Part shown: in pieces, positions 11,101-21,062 of the stretch | Position numbering within the stretch: the stretch's first letter is position 1 | How the letters are laid out: each line of letters opens with the position of its first letter | Source of the DNA: Tanypteryx hageni | Lineage: Eukaryota; Arthropoda; Insecta; Odonata; Petaluridae | Direction: 5' to 3' | Assembly: GCA_028673005.1 (NCBI GenBank) | Contig: CM054114.1 | Span: 19,458,637 to 19,522,636, forward strand | Length of the DNA: 64,000 nucleotides | Translations under genes and position numbers: made by a program | The notes under the pieces: model-generated | Databases searched by the model: none | The model's input: only the letters and a program-made list of their open reading frames with translations | What the model was told of the DNA's origin: nothing

Positions 11101-13195
11101 AAAAAGCCGAGTTAACGCGGCGCAAAACCGAAAAACATGCTGCCTTCAACGGGCGCCGCGAAATCCTTCCCTCGATCTTACGTAATTGTTTGCAAAATAT
11201 AACACACACGAAAGCTTGACTAATCGTTGATGACTAGTAATGAACGATTTGCTAAATCGCATTGGAACATCAGATATTCTTGGGCATTACGAATAAAACT
11301 TGCAATGCATAAAGAGAAATCGGCCATTTTCCCAGCATTTTACTTGAGTTGTTCAAAAAGGCGGGCGCACGGATTCACTTGCAACTTTGGATATTTATGT
11401 GTCTTTTTCTAATATCACTTTCATCATAATTTAACGAAACCCTTATTCTCTTGGTCACTCGTGGCATTCTGTCCGTAACGCTCAATATTTCAGCCGTTTC
11501 TTCTGCCAGTTCAACCAAATTTGGTAGGATTGCTATACTATAATTTTATAATAGAATGGTCTAATAAATTGTTTTTTATATTGTTTGATTACAATGCCCC
11601 TTTTAAACGGGCTAATTCATCTAGTATCTTTAGTTCAACTCTTTTTACCTGTCCGTAACGCTCGATTGTCGCGACGTTGCGTTAAAAAAGGTGAAAATCT
11701 CACTGACTTGGTTATTTTGGACGGTTAGGGCAACCCAAACATTTTCAATGCAATCTTAAAGGTAAATAATCGTAACAGATGGACTGGTCCTTAAATCCAT
11801 ATGCCTGCAAATCCATACACTTATCATTTAATGTTCATGACGTGCGTCTGGTCTTGATAAGATTTTTTATTTGCAATGCACACAAATGCGGCTAACGAAA
11901 TAGTTAGGTAATTGCAAATAATCAAGTCAAGTAAATATTTCCTGTCAAATATGAAGTTTACTATAGTGCAAACGAACGATTTTGAGGTGATTCGGCGAAT
12001 TGTTTTCCCGTTTTTATCTTCACATAAACATAAAATTAAACAGCCCTTAAACTTTTAATGTTTTTGCTATTGCATTTTAAGGTATTCCTTGCCTTTTTGA
12101 ACAATGAAACATTATTTACTCAAAGCAGGAGTGTACCATGCTTGTCTGACGCATTGTGTTTCTCGTTCCGTGCTTGAAATTTTTTTAGTGAAAGTAGCAA
12201 AATTGGCATCGTATTTTTCGTCGCCATAATTTATTTCTCTACCCGTCTTCTCATCATTTTTCTATGCTCTTAAAATTCCTTTCCCTCGTGAATAATGCAT
12301 TAATATATTTTACTTCGTTTTGTTAGTTCTATAAGGAAAAATCACTTTAGCATTATGAGATTTCCCATTTTCTGCGTCGTTTAAAATTCGAATCAAAGTT
12401 AAAAGGGTGACTGTAGTTTCACAACCCTTTTCCCCGTCCTCTAGAAACGGCTCTTAAGTACTTTTAAGGCCCCAAGGGAAAATGAGTACACAACGCGTAG
12501 CATGGATTTGTACGAATCTACTCTTGAATCTCTACGTATTTCCTGCTGTAAAAAATCGCGGAACTTCATGTCTAGGATTCTGATAAAATTTGGATGAAAA
12601 TGGTACGCATCACTTTTATGCCTAAATGCAGTAAAATATAAAATAGTTTTTAGGAAATACTCCGCATGCTGCGCTTGCAAGACGATATTCGATAAGCAGG
12701 TAAAATTCCGTGTCTTAAATCGTATTTTTAGTTTGACTCGGATCGTCTTTTATTTATGATAAACATGCGATTGAGCATGGAAAACTATTTGTAAATTCAG
12801 AAGGTGTTTGTGTATATGTATATATATATATATAGATCAGTTAACGTTCCTCTTCTATTATTTTTACGTCCTGCTTCTCTGCATTACAACTCAGATTCGC
12901 GCAGCCAATAATTATTGTAAGAAAAGCGGACCTGGCAATTTTTAAATTTAAATTTATTTAAATCGTAGTTTATAGATATAAATTTCTTATTAAAGGAGCC
13001 GAAAAACGATTTTGGCGTTGATCCCTCCGAAATTGCAAACAACCAACATCTTTAATTCTTTCATGCCACAAACTCTACCAATTACGTTTCCGTAGGGACG
13101 AAACTCTTTCTCAAAGCGAAGTACTCCTCTAGGTATACCAACGCATACTTCCCTTGCGAATCGTCACCAGGCTAACTTAACGCTTTGTGTTCATC
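8117..13195. other. Five kilobases with no recognisable gene
   Basis: The composition is mostly AT-rich. The GC-richer segment 8990-9600 has overlapping open frames on both strands (up to 115 codons) without a family signature. A short (TA)n lies near 12815-12833. I found no tRNA, transposase, reverse transcriptase or clear repeat boundary here. Regulatory or intronic sequence would be invisible to this reading. Confidence 0.5.
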
Positions 13196-13888
13196 CGCCC
13201 CCTTTCTCCTTCCTCCTCCCTTTCTCTTTCATCCCCCTTTCTCTTTCTTCCCCCCTTCTCTTTCCTCCCACCTTTCTCTTTCCTCCCCCTTCTCTTTCCT
13301 CCCCCTTCTCTTTCCTCCCCCTTTCTCTTTCCTCCCCCTTTCTCTTTCCTCCCCCTTTCTTTTTCCTCCCCCTTTCTCTTTCCTCCCCCTTTCTCTTTCC
13401 TCCCCCTTTCTCTTTCCTCCCCCGTTCTCTTTCCTCCCGCTTTCTCTTTCCCCCCCCTTTCTCTTTCCTCCCCCTTTCTCTTTCCTCCCCCTTTCTCTTT
13501 CCTCCCCCTTTCTCTTTCCTCCCCCTTTCTCTTTCCTCCCCCTTTCTCTTTCCTCCCCCTTTCTCTTTCCTCCCCCTTTCTCTTTCCCCCCTTTCTCTTT
13601 CCTCCCCCTTTCTCTTTCCTCCCCCTTTCTCTTTCCCCCTTTTTTATTTCCTTCCCCCTTTCTCTTTCCTCCCCATTTCTCTTTCCTCCCCCTTTCCCTT
13701 TCCTCCCCCTTTCTCTTTCATTGCCCTTTCTCTTTCATCCCCCCTTACTCTTTCACCCACCTTTCTCTTTCATCCACCCTTTCTCTCCACCTTTCTCTTT
13801 CCCCTTTCTCTTTCAGTCCCCACTTTCCCTTTCCTTCTCCACTTTCTCTCCCATCCCTCCCTTACTCTTTTCTTCCCCCTTTCTGTCT
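13196..13888. repeat. 17-bp pyrimidine minisatellite
   Basis: Tandem units of CTTTCTCTTTCCTCCCC run for about 700 bp, most regular between 13320 and 13620 and more degenerate at both ends. Because 17 is not a multiple of three, all frames on the plus strand stay open as cycling Pro/Phe/Ser/Leu peptides; these are not genes. The right edge leads directly into a LINE 3' UTR at 13889, so the tract is the 5' flank of a truncated LINE. Confidence 0.95.
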
Positions 13889-14120
13889 GTCTAGTGTCTT
13901 CTATGTTATATTAATTATATTAATTCTCAATGTTTTATATTATTTCCTCTACATTCATTGTATATATATATATAATGTATATTTCATCTTATTCTATGTG
14001 TAATTAATGTATATTTCTTGTATATATTAAGTTAATATCTTTACATGCATTTTTATGACGGTATATACGAACTCTCCTACTGTACATACTCATTTCTATT
14101 TAATGTTGTAGTATTACATT

Positions 14121-14186
<66 letters not shown>

Positions 14187-14475
14187 CTATCTTTGGTTTT
14201 CGCAGGTATTTCACACACCCCCTTCTCAGTGGGTGTTTTCCTGCGTAGGTTTTACTAGGGAGGACATGCTTGTTTTTACCTAGGTTTTCCCCACAAACTT
14301 AAATCTGTTTTCAATTTGATCTTTTTTACTTTGTACGATTTATATACTGTTTTTGTAATGTGTATCGTAATATTTTATTTTTTCTAATATTTATTATATT
14401 GACGAAGGGTTAAATGTAAGAATTGACCTTATCGTCCAAATTTCATCCGAATAAAGACGATTATCTATCTATCTC
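13889..14475 (+). mobile_element. 5'-truncated LINE, 3' UTR only (CR1/L2-like)
   Basis: The segment starts GTCTAGTGTCTTCTATGTTA, which matches 32247 onward in the longer copy. The two then run parallel through the block TTTTCGCAGG..TTTCACAC, CTCAGTGGGTGTTTTCCTGC and ACTAGGGAGGACATGC to the tail GACGAAGGGTTAAATGTAAG and AATAAAGACGATTATC, ending in (TATC)n. No coding sequence is left, since truncation removed both ORFs. A (TA)n at 14124-14179 has expanded inside the UTR. The 5' junction is a pyrimidine minisatellite. Confidence 0.85.
14124..14179. repeat. (TA)n microsatellite
   Basis: A pure TA dinucleotide repeat of about 56 bp within the LINE 3' UTR. The homologous position at 32680-32690 in the sister copy has only a few TA units, so the expansion followed insertion. 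Confidence 0.95.
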
Positions 14476-15410
14476 TTTGCCTTCTCGTCCACGCCGTGGA
14501 ATGAGACGCCCTAAAAATCTTCCCGGGATAGCCACCTCGAGAGCTGCGCGAATTCTCCAAATCTTCTCTCCTCTCCCCACCCACACATACCTTCCTCTTC
14601 CGTTTTTACTCACCCCAATCCTCGACGGCGTATATAAAAGGTGAAAGACTGGCAGTGCACCTTTTTTTATTATTTTTTTGAGGGGAGGAAATATGATATG
14701 AAAACTCCCCTTAACCCCCAACGGTCCTTTAAAAAATATATTTTTTCCTCCCGATTCCTCTTTCCTTCCACAATCCTCGCTTTCCAACCTCCCTCATTCC
14801 TTCCACACTACGTTCTATTCTCAAGAGGTTCCCACAACCTCGCGGGCGCAACACGAATCTTCTTTTTTTCCTCTCCACCCTCTACCAACCTCCCTCCCTA
14901 ACTATGAGCCTCTCCCTTCTCCCGCTGTGGCAGTTACGCCCTCTCCGACTCACTACCAAGGCCAAGTATTGATTTTCTCATTTCGGGGGAGGAATTCAGA
15001 AATGTCCATCCCCACCAAAACGCCTCGCTTCGGCCTCATCCTCCTCAAACTGCCACTCCTCTCGTTCTCTCTCTCCCTCCCTCCATTTTTCTACCCCTAC
15101 TGCGTCCCTATTAACCGACCGTCTCTTCTCCTCTGTTTTTCTATCTCACGTGCTCTTTATCTCTCTGTCTCTCTCCCTCTTTCTCATTTCACTCTTTCCT
15201 ATATCAGCCTGCCATTCTCTCTCTCATCTCGACACCCCCCTTCCACTATCTCTCTCTCTCCCTCCCCTACCTTAGTGCCCGGGCGTATGTGTTTTAGAAC
15301 TCTTAGCCGAAAGAGGTACATCCTCAAAACCTACACGAGTCTCTCTTTCTCTATTTCTCTCATTTATCCCTCTCTCGTTTTCCCTTTCATTACATGAAAG
15401 ATGTATAGCG

Positions 15411-15413
<3 letters not shown>
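14476..15413. other. Pyrimidine-rich stretch, no gene
   Basis: The plus strand is C/T-rich throughout, especially 15060-15260 and 15340-15390 (CTCTCTCC runs). A TATA-like TATATAAAAGG stands at 14632-14642, but no conserved coding sequence follows it. Open frames of up to 156 codons here are low-complexity Ser/Pro/Leu. Confidence 0.5.
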
Positions 15414-15461
<48 letters not shown>

Positions 15462-15509
15462 TATATAGATTATATACATATATATATATGTGTGTGTGTA
15501 TATATATAA
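15414..15509. repeat. (TA)n / (TG)n compound microsatellite
   Basis: A TA repeat occupies 15414-15454. It is followed by AT-rich spacer and a second TATATATGTGTGTGTGTATA block ending near 15509. Confidence 0.9.
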
Positions 15510-15735
15510 AGCAACAAGTTGTTGGGATAAGGAAGGCCAGTGAGCACTCACCAATAAGATGTCTTCAAGTTGGCCAGCTACTGAGGGGGTCGAAGTGACA
15601 CGTAAAAAAACAAAAAACACGTGAGCTTTCGGGGTGATCCCTTGTTCAACACAGGAGAGAGACTTGTTGCCATCTATTTATTCCATTTACCTTTCCTCTT
15701 CCATAATCATTCATATAATTATAAAATAACGAAAT
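15510..15735. other. Unassigned unique-looking stretch
   Basis: The stretch lies between microsatellites. GTGAGCTTTCGGGGTGATCC near 15620 has a composition typical of interspersed elements, but no second copy is in the window, so I cannot classify it. Confidence 0.3.
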
Positions 15736-15760
15736 TATATATATATATATATATATATAT
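15736..15760. repeat. (AT)n microsatellite
   Basis: A short AT repeat at the 3' end of the minus-strand SINE, possibly grown from the SINE tail. Confidence 0.85.
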
Positions 15761-15948
15761 TATTTATTTCTTTGTTTATCTCTTTTATATTTTTTCTCTA
15801 GCTCATAAACAGCACTTGGCGGGCTTTTATACGGAGCACAATCACAATAACAAACACATACGGTCGTACTCTCGGCAGGATTCGAACCCGCGACCCAAGT
15901 TAGTATTGGGCGCTAGCCACGCTAACCACCCCTCAACCACATATAACC
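15761..15948 (-). mobile_element. tRNA-derived SINE
   Basis: On the minus strand the element begins near 15948 with a tRNA-like head. The A box TGGTTAGCGTGGC is at 15916-15928 and the B box GGGTTCGAATCC at 15878-15889. Between them CCCAA-TACTAAC-TTGGG forms a 5-bp anticodon-like arm with a 7-nt loop, and GCGGG/CCTGC closes a T arm around TTCGAAT. The tail then runs through a tRNA-unrelated region to the (AT)n at 15736-15760. Position 33 of the loop is A rather than the invariant T, and there is no proper acceptor stem, so this is a Pol III SINE rather than a working tRNA. A decayed relative lies at 5575-5720. Confidence 0.75.
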
Positions 15949-15964
15949 CGAACATTTTAATTAT

Positions 15965-15967
<3 letters not shown>

Positions 15968-16006
<39 letters not shown>
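15968..16006. repeat. (AT)n microsatellite
   Basis: An AT repeat of about 39 bp just outside the SINE head. Confidence 0.95.
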
Positions 16007-16014
<8 letters not shown>

Positions 16015-16177
16015 CAGGTTATCTATTTTGCAGTTTTATTTATTCGTATTTTTCTGTTTATTCGTTTTAATTTTGCCTGTTTCATTCCACTGGTTCTTTT
16101 TTGCTTGTGTTATCTTCCTTTTTTCTCGTTACAATGTCTTATTATCTTCTCATCACCATTCTTGAGATCTTTTTTTT

Positions 16178-16206
16178 AGTGCTTTTCGTCATTGCTGAAA
16201 AGCACT
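16178..16206. other. Perfect 10-bp stem hairpin, repeated at 28.8 kb
   Basis: AGTGCTTTTC and GAAAAGCACT flank the 9-nt loop GTCATTGCT. An inverted copy at 28808-28836 keeps the loop and has a changed base pair in the stem (T-A here, C-G there). The hairpin is directly followed by TATTAT and then a GTCCGTCCGTCCGTACG motif, suggesting the end of a mobile element. Confidence 0.6.
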
Positions 16207-16364
16207 ATTATCTTCGTGATGTCCGTCCGTCCGTACGTACGCATATATCAGGGAAGATTTGCACATATAGTATACAAAACCAAAATAGAATATTTGGACC
16301 GCATCAGCCAAACTGTGATGCCATAATTACAAATTGAACCTTTAGTAATAATGGATTTGGAAAG

Positions 16365-16870
16365 AATTGGCTTTACGGATTTCAACTAAATTTTACATAT
16401 ATGGTTTGTGCAACATGCCATAATGAAGTCAAGATGTTTAAATCGGAGTTAAAGAGCAGGGCTACCACACTAAAAGTGAAGTAATATTTTTTTATCGTAT
16501 TTTTAGAGAACTGACCTCATGGATTTTAACCAAAGACAATATATAATCATCATATAAATATTTAACCAAAATATTAATTATCAACCGGGTCGACTAAGCA
16601 GGGCTACCACAATATCAAGGTTAGTGTTTTCTGTAACTATGAATTTCAAAGGTAATGACTGAACGGATTTTAGAGAAATTTCATTTGTAGGAAGAGTATA
16701 GAACGGAAAAACGAAATGAACATGTTTAGAACGAATCTAAAAATCAGGGCTACCACAATACAAGGAAAAATAATTTTCTGATTTCAAAACAAACACATTA
16801 GTATAAGATTTTACTACGGCGAATTTGACGAAAAGCACTTCTGTACCACGGGGAACCCGTGTGCACCCCT
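16365..16870. repeat. Three diverged tandem units of about 145 bp
   Basis: The phrase GCAGGGCTACCACA (third copy TCAGGGCTACCACA) recurs at about 16455, 16597 and 16744, spacings of 142 and 147 bp. Each is preceded by a related block: GGCTTTACGGATTTCAACTA, CTGACCTCATGGATTTTAAC and TGACTGAACGGATTTTAGAG. Units are heavily diverged and share no open frame. The array ends with CACGGGGAACCCGTG, a short palindrome at 16838-16852. Confidence 0.7.
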
Positions 16871-17550
16871 ACTTGTTTTACTTTTTCAGTACGTTTTTAT
16901 AGAGTTGATGTATCGTATCTCTTCAATACTCTCAAAAAATGTTGAGAGAACAAGATGCTCATTTCCGTTACAAAGCAGACGACATTGTTACTGATTCACT
17001 AGTGTTAGATTCTGATAACGAAGTTGAAAATCTTTGCAACGTCTACTATTGATGAATCACCACTGATTACGGCTGCTTTTTAGCCGGAATACGCATCTGG
17101 CTATCTCATACTTCTTAAGGCTAATATAGTGTGTCGGATTTTGCCAATGAGGCCAACTGTATGATTCTTTATTGATAGATTTTACTTTAAAATCTTCCAA
17201 TGTTATCACTTTATTCTTCACTCTGTCCGTCTTTTTGCGCTCATTCTACCTTCATACTTTTAGTTATTCGCTCGAAATGTTTTCGTAATATGGGCAGATC
17301 TTTCAGAAATTGATCCTATTTTCACCTTATTAGCGGATGGTACAAGTTGCCGGGAAAATGTAATCTTTGAAATGACTTTACGAGGAAACTTTTAATGATA
17401 AGCGGAATCAAATTTTAGATGATGGCAGCATCTATAATGTGATCCTCAACTCTTCTCAAGAGTGGATACAAGCACCTCTATTTTACATAGCGAGTCATTA
17501 TTATAATAATTTCCAACTTTAACCTTAGTCCCTCGTGGAGCTTGGGGTTT
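16871..17550. other. Unassigned stretch with a possible PLE-like motif
   Basis: There is no gene. At about 17055-17105 the motif CACTGATTACGGCTGCTTTT, AGCCGGAATACGCATCTGG resembles motifs at 18837-18890, 19075-19125 and 29118-29163 (see findings). The rest is AT-rich and unrecognised. Confidence 0.4.
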
Positions 17551-17559
17551 AAGTTTTTC

Positions 17560-17756
17560 GAAAAGGCCGCGATGGGTGAAACCTCGTCGCGTAATTTCTT
17601 AACACCTTGTGAAAAATCACGTGTTCGTATAGGCTACGAGTTTTCTCGCGTCACATATGCAAAAGGTGGTACGCGCCCAATTTAAGACCGCGTATAATTA
17701 AATTCTGCACGTGTCGAATAAATAAGTGTAGCATTTATTTAACCGTGTTTGGTCTG
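17560..17756 (+). repeat. Dispersed repeat family B, copy 1
   Basis: The segment matches 45010-45157. Shared blocks include GTGTTCG.A.AGGCTACGA, TTTCTCGC.TCACA and AACCGTG-like ends, with GACCGCGT.TAATT.AATT in the middle. Copies are diverged. No reading frame is preserved. Confidence 0.65.
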
Positions 17757-17919
17757 GTCCGAGTGTCCGCATTAATTAGCGAATATATATTTTAATTTGT
17801 TGTTCTAATTTAAAGACTAAAAGCGCGATAATTTTTACTAGTTGAACTATTCACTTTTGTATACCCCTGTGGTTCCATTTCCTTCTCCAATCATCTTAGT
17901 TTTAATCCTTTCCTGTTCT

Positions 17920-18035
17920 TAATTTTCTCTCTCTTTCTCTCTCTCCACCCCCCTTATCATGGGTTTGATGGAAGAAGAGACTGTTTAGTCTCAATCTCGC
18001 CCAAATAAAGACTCATACCTATCTATCTATCTATC
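17920..18035 (+). mobile_element. LINE 3' tail with polypyrimidine flank
   Basis: A CTCTCTTTCTCTCTCTCC tract (17920-17957) runs into GGGTTTGATGGAAGAAGAGA, TTTAGTCTCAATCTCGCCC and AAATAAAGACTC, then ends in (TATC)n. It parallels the tails at 37208-37274 and 36765-36843 and belongs to the same LINE group. Only the last 75 bp or so of the element remain. Confidence 0.7.
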
Positions 18036-18152
18036 ATTGTCACCCCTCGATGTCCTCTAGTTACGCGCCGCTTCCTCTCTTTATGACGTCATATCCGCTT
18101 ATAATTTGTCCATTTTGCCTCGTAATCTTATACCAGCATATTTCCTCCGTAG

Positions 18153-18178
18153 TATATATATATATATATATATATATA
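18153..18178. repeat. (TA)n microsatellite
   Basis: A pure TA repeat of about 26 bp. Confidence 0.9.
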
Positions 18179-19890
18179 AATCAACACACTTCCTTAACTC
18201 ACTTTTCTCACACTTTAAAGCATCGAATCCTTTATACACTTCCCAGTTCCTCTTTCATCTCACTGCTTCTCTTTTGCTCCCTTTCTGCCCATATCATGCG
18301 CCGAACGCCAACCTAAACCTCATCCCCACTTAACCTTTTCGTCGACCCCCTTGGAGTTCCCTCAACCTCGAAGACTTAACTTTCGAGGAATGAAATACCA
18401 TGGAACATCATCGTTTCCTGAACTCTGCAGTTCCCACGCCGGTTTCCTTCTTTTTCCCGTGTTCTTCATCAACTTTTCTCCTTTTCATTACGTTCTCTCC
18501 TTTCTCTCTCATTCTCTTTCCTTGCGAGTACTCTCCTCTGATCGTCGTTTCGAACTTTCCTCCCTCCCCCCTCGTGTTTCACTTTCCAAACTCTACCTAT
18601 ATATTTTTGGCTCCAAATTTTCTTTCTCCCTTACTCTTCCCGTCTCTCTCTCTCTGTCTTCTTTTTCTTTGTTTCTTCTTCGTTTGCCTTTATGTCTTCT
18701 CTTTCTCTTGTAGGCCAGTTTCTCCCATCTTGCCCATAATCTGTTTGCTTCCTTCGTTCTCAGTTCTCGCCCCCTCCTACATTTCTTTGCGAATAACGAT
18801 ACTTCTTCACAGATAGTAGATTATAAAAGCTTCTTTCGCAGATCGCCACTGGCTGCGGCTTTCTTTGTAGCAGAAAAAAGCATCTGCTTTTCCTAAACTT
18901 TTCACCGGTAATGGTAAGATATGTTGTGTAAATTTTATTTCAGCCATGATTCTCATTCTGTTTTCGCCACTCCACTCTTATTCTATTTTTTCTTCAATTG
19001 TCAGTTCTTTCCTTCTTAGCTTTCGTTACATATAAATATACTTCTCCGATATTAAGTCACAGATACTGCTTTTACTGAGCATTACTGACGGCTGTTTTGA
19101 GTACGAAACACTCGTCTGGTTTTCCTCATTTTTTTTTCGCTAATGGGAAGAAATATTGCGCCGATTTTGTTTAAGCCTTGAGGCTCGCTTACTTCTACGT
19201 TTTCGAATTATCTGTGCTTCTTAGGAATTTCGTTTTTCCAGGTTGAGCTGGAGTTGGTTTCTTGGTGTAATTTCGATTCCATTAATCGGATTATTTATTG
19301 TTTTGCCGAAATAATTTCGGTTATCATTTACATCGCCGCCTTAGATCTTGTCATGTACACGTTTCAACAATGCTTCGCTCTTATTTACACTTCGAAGGTT
19401 TCCTCTTCATAACATCTTGTTTTATCGCCAATAAATAGATTTAAATTGGAAATGTATAAAATTTAATATAAATTTTCGTTAACGTTGCTTTCCACAAATT
19501 TGCCCCTTATCTAGTTAAGAATATTCGTTGTAAATGTTTTTTGTTCCATTTTATCGCGTGATTCGTCATATGCATTTATAGCCGGAGTATATTCAAATCT
19601 GACTGTGGCTTCTTATTTTCCTTAACTATTTTTAGGATGATTTTACCGCCTTCGATCGTTAAAATAATTCACTTTGCATGGACCTTTTACGCATTAGAAT
19701 TTTGATTAAATTATATGTTTTTAATTGTTCCATAATCCATTATGAACTAGATTTATTTTTCGGATTAATTTTGAGCGTATTTATTATTTTAAAACGGCAA
19801 TCTACGAAAATAAATTTAAAAAAAATTATGCAATATACTACGATATCGGCAAAATTAAACGATTTTTTTTCTCGCATTAGTAATCTCTTG
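18179..19890. other. No gene; pyrimidine-rich then AT-rich
   Basis: The part 18420-18780 is C/T-rich and open in two frames, which I attribute to composition. Two diverged copies of a GGCTG..CATCTG-type motif lie at about 18837-18890 and 19075-19125. No coding domain is visible. Confidence 0.45.
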
Positions 19891-21062
19891 TTTTTTTCCT
19901 CTCTTTTTTCTCCCTCCCTTTCTCTCATTTTTATTTCCCTTTTCAATCTTTATTCATCTCTCTATCTCACTCCTATTTCTCACTCTCCTGTCTCACTCCC
20001 CTTTTTCCTTTTTCTATCTCACACCCCTTTCTAGCTTCTCTTTCCTTCTTCCTTTTCCCAATCTCATATCTCGCTCCTCCTTTTCACTCCTTTTTCTAGC
20101 TCCCTTCTTCACTCCCTTTTCTCACACACTCCTGTCTCACTCTCCTGTGTCACTCCCCCGTCTCACTCCCCCGCCTCACTCCCCCGCCTCACTCCCCCGC
20201 CTCACTCCCCCGCCTCACTCCCCCGCCTCACTCCCCCGCCTCACTCCCCCGCCTCACTCCCCCGCCTCACTCCCCCGCCTCACTCCCCCGCCTCACTCCC
20301 CCGCCTCACTCCCCCGTCTCACTCCCCCGCCTCACTCCCCCGCCTCACTCCCCCGCCTCACTCCCCCGCCTCACTCCCCCGCCTCACTCCCCCGCCTCAC
20401 TCCCCCGCCTCACTCCCCCGCCTCACTCCCCCGCCTCACTCCCCCGCCTCACTCCCCCGCCTCACTCCCCCGCCTCACTCCCCCGCCTCACTCCCCCGCC
20501 TCACTCCCCCGCCTCACTCCCCCGCCTCACTCCCCCGCCTCACTCCCCCGCCTCACTCCCCCGTCTCACTCCCCCGTCTCACTCCCACGTCTCACTCCCC
20601 CGCCTCACCCCCTCCCCGCCTCACCCCCCCCCCGCCTCACTTCCTCGCCACACTTCCCCGCCTCATTCCCCCGCCTCGCTCCGTCTCACTATCTCACTCC
20701 CCTTTATATCTCTCCTATCTCACTCCCCTTTCTCACTCCCCTTTATATCTCTCCTATCTCACTCCCCTTTCTCACTCCTCTTTCTCACTCCCCTTTCTCA
20801 CTCCCCTTTCTCACTCCCCTTTCTCACTCCTCTTTCTCACTCCCCTTTCTCACTCCCCTTTCTCACTCCCCTTTCTCACCCCCCTTTCTCACTCCCCTTT
20901 CTCACTCCCCTTTCTCACTCCCCTTTCTCACTCCCCTTTCTCACTCCCATTTCTCACTCCCCTTTCTCACTCCCATTTCTCACTCCCATTTCTCACTCCC
21001 CTTTCTCACTCCCCTTCCTCACCCTTTCTATCTCCCCTTTTTAACTTCCCTTCTCTTTCTCT
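19890..21062. repeat. 13-bp minisatellite, two subfamilies
   Basis: From about 20150 to 20600 the unit CACTCCCCCGCCT repeats about 35 times with very few changes. From about 20700 to 21030 a related 13-bp unit, CACTCCCCTTTCT, takes over. A more degenerate CACTCCTTTTCTC lead-in starts near 19900. All plus-strand frames read as a cycling Ser/Leu/Pro/Arg/Thr/His peptide, which is why a 305-codon frame appears. The 13-bp register kept across two sequence versions implies one array that diversified in blocks. Confidence 0.95.

Noticed and set aside
13185..14003. 272-codon open frame rich in Pro/Phe/Ser/Leu
   Set aside because: It is the translation of a 17-bp pyrimidine minisatellite. All three plus frames are open and the 'protein' has a 17-residue period set by the repeat.
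15868..15948. tRNA gene on the minus strand
   Set aside because: A and B boxes and two arms are present, but the anticodon loop lacks T33, there is no matching acceptor stem, and a decayed copy with the same non-tRNA tail exists at 5.6 kb, so it is a SINE.
20147..20690. CRISPR array
   Set aside because: These are short 13-bp units with no unique spacers, in a eukaryotic transposon-rich context. It is a minisatellite.
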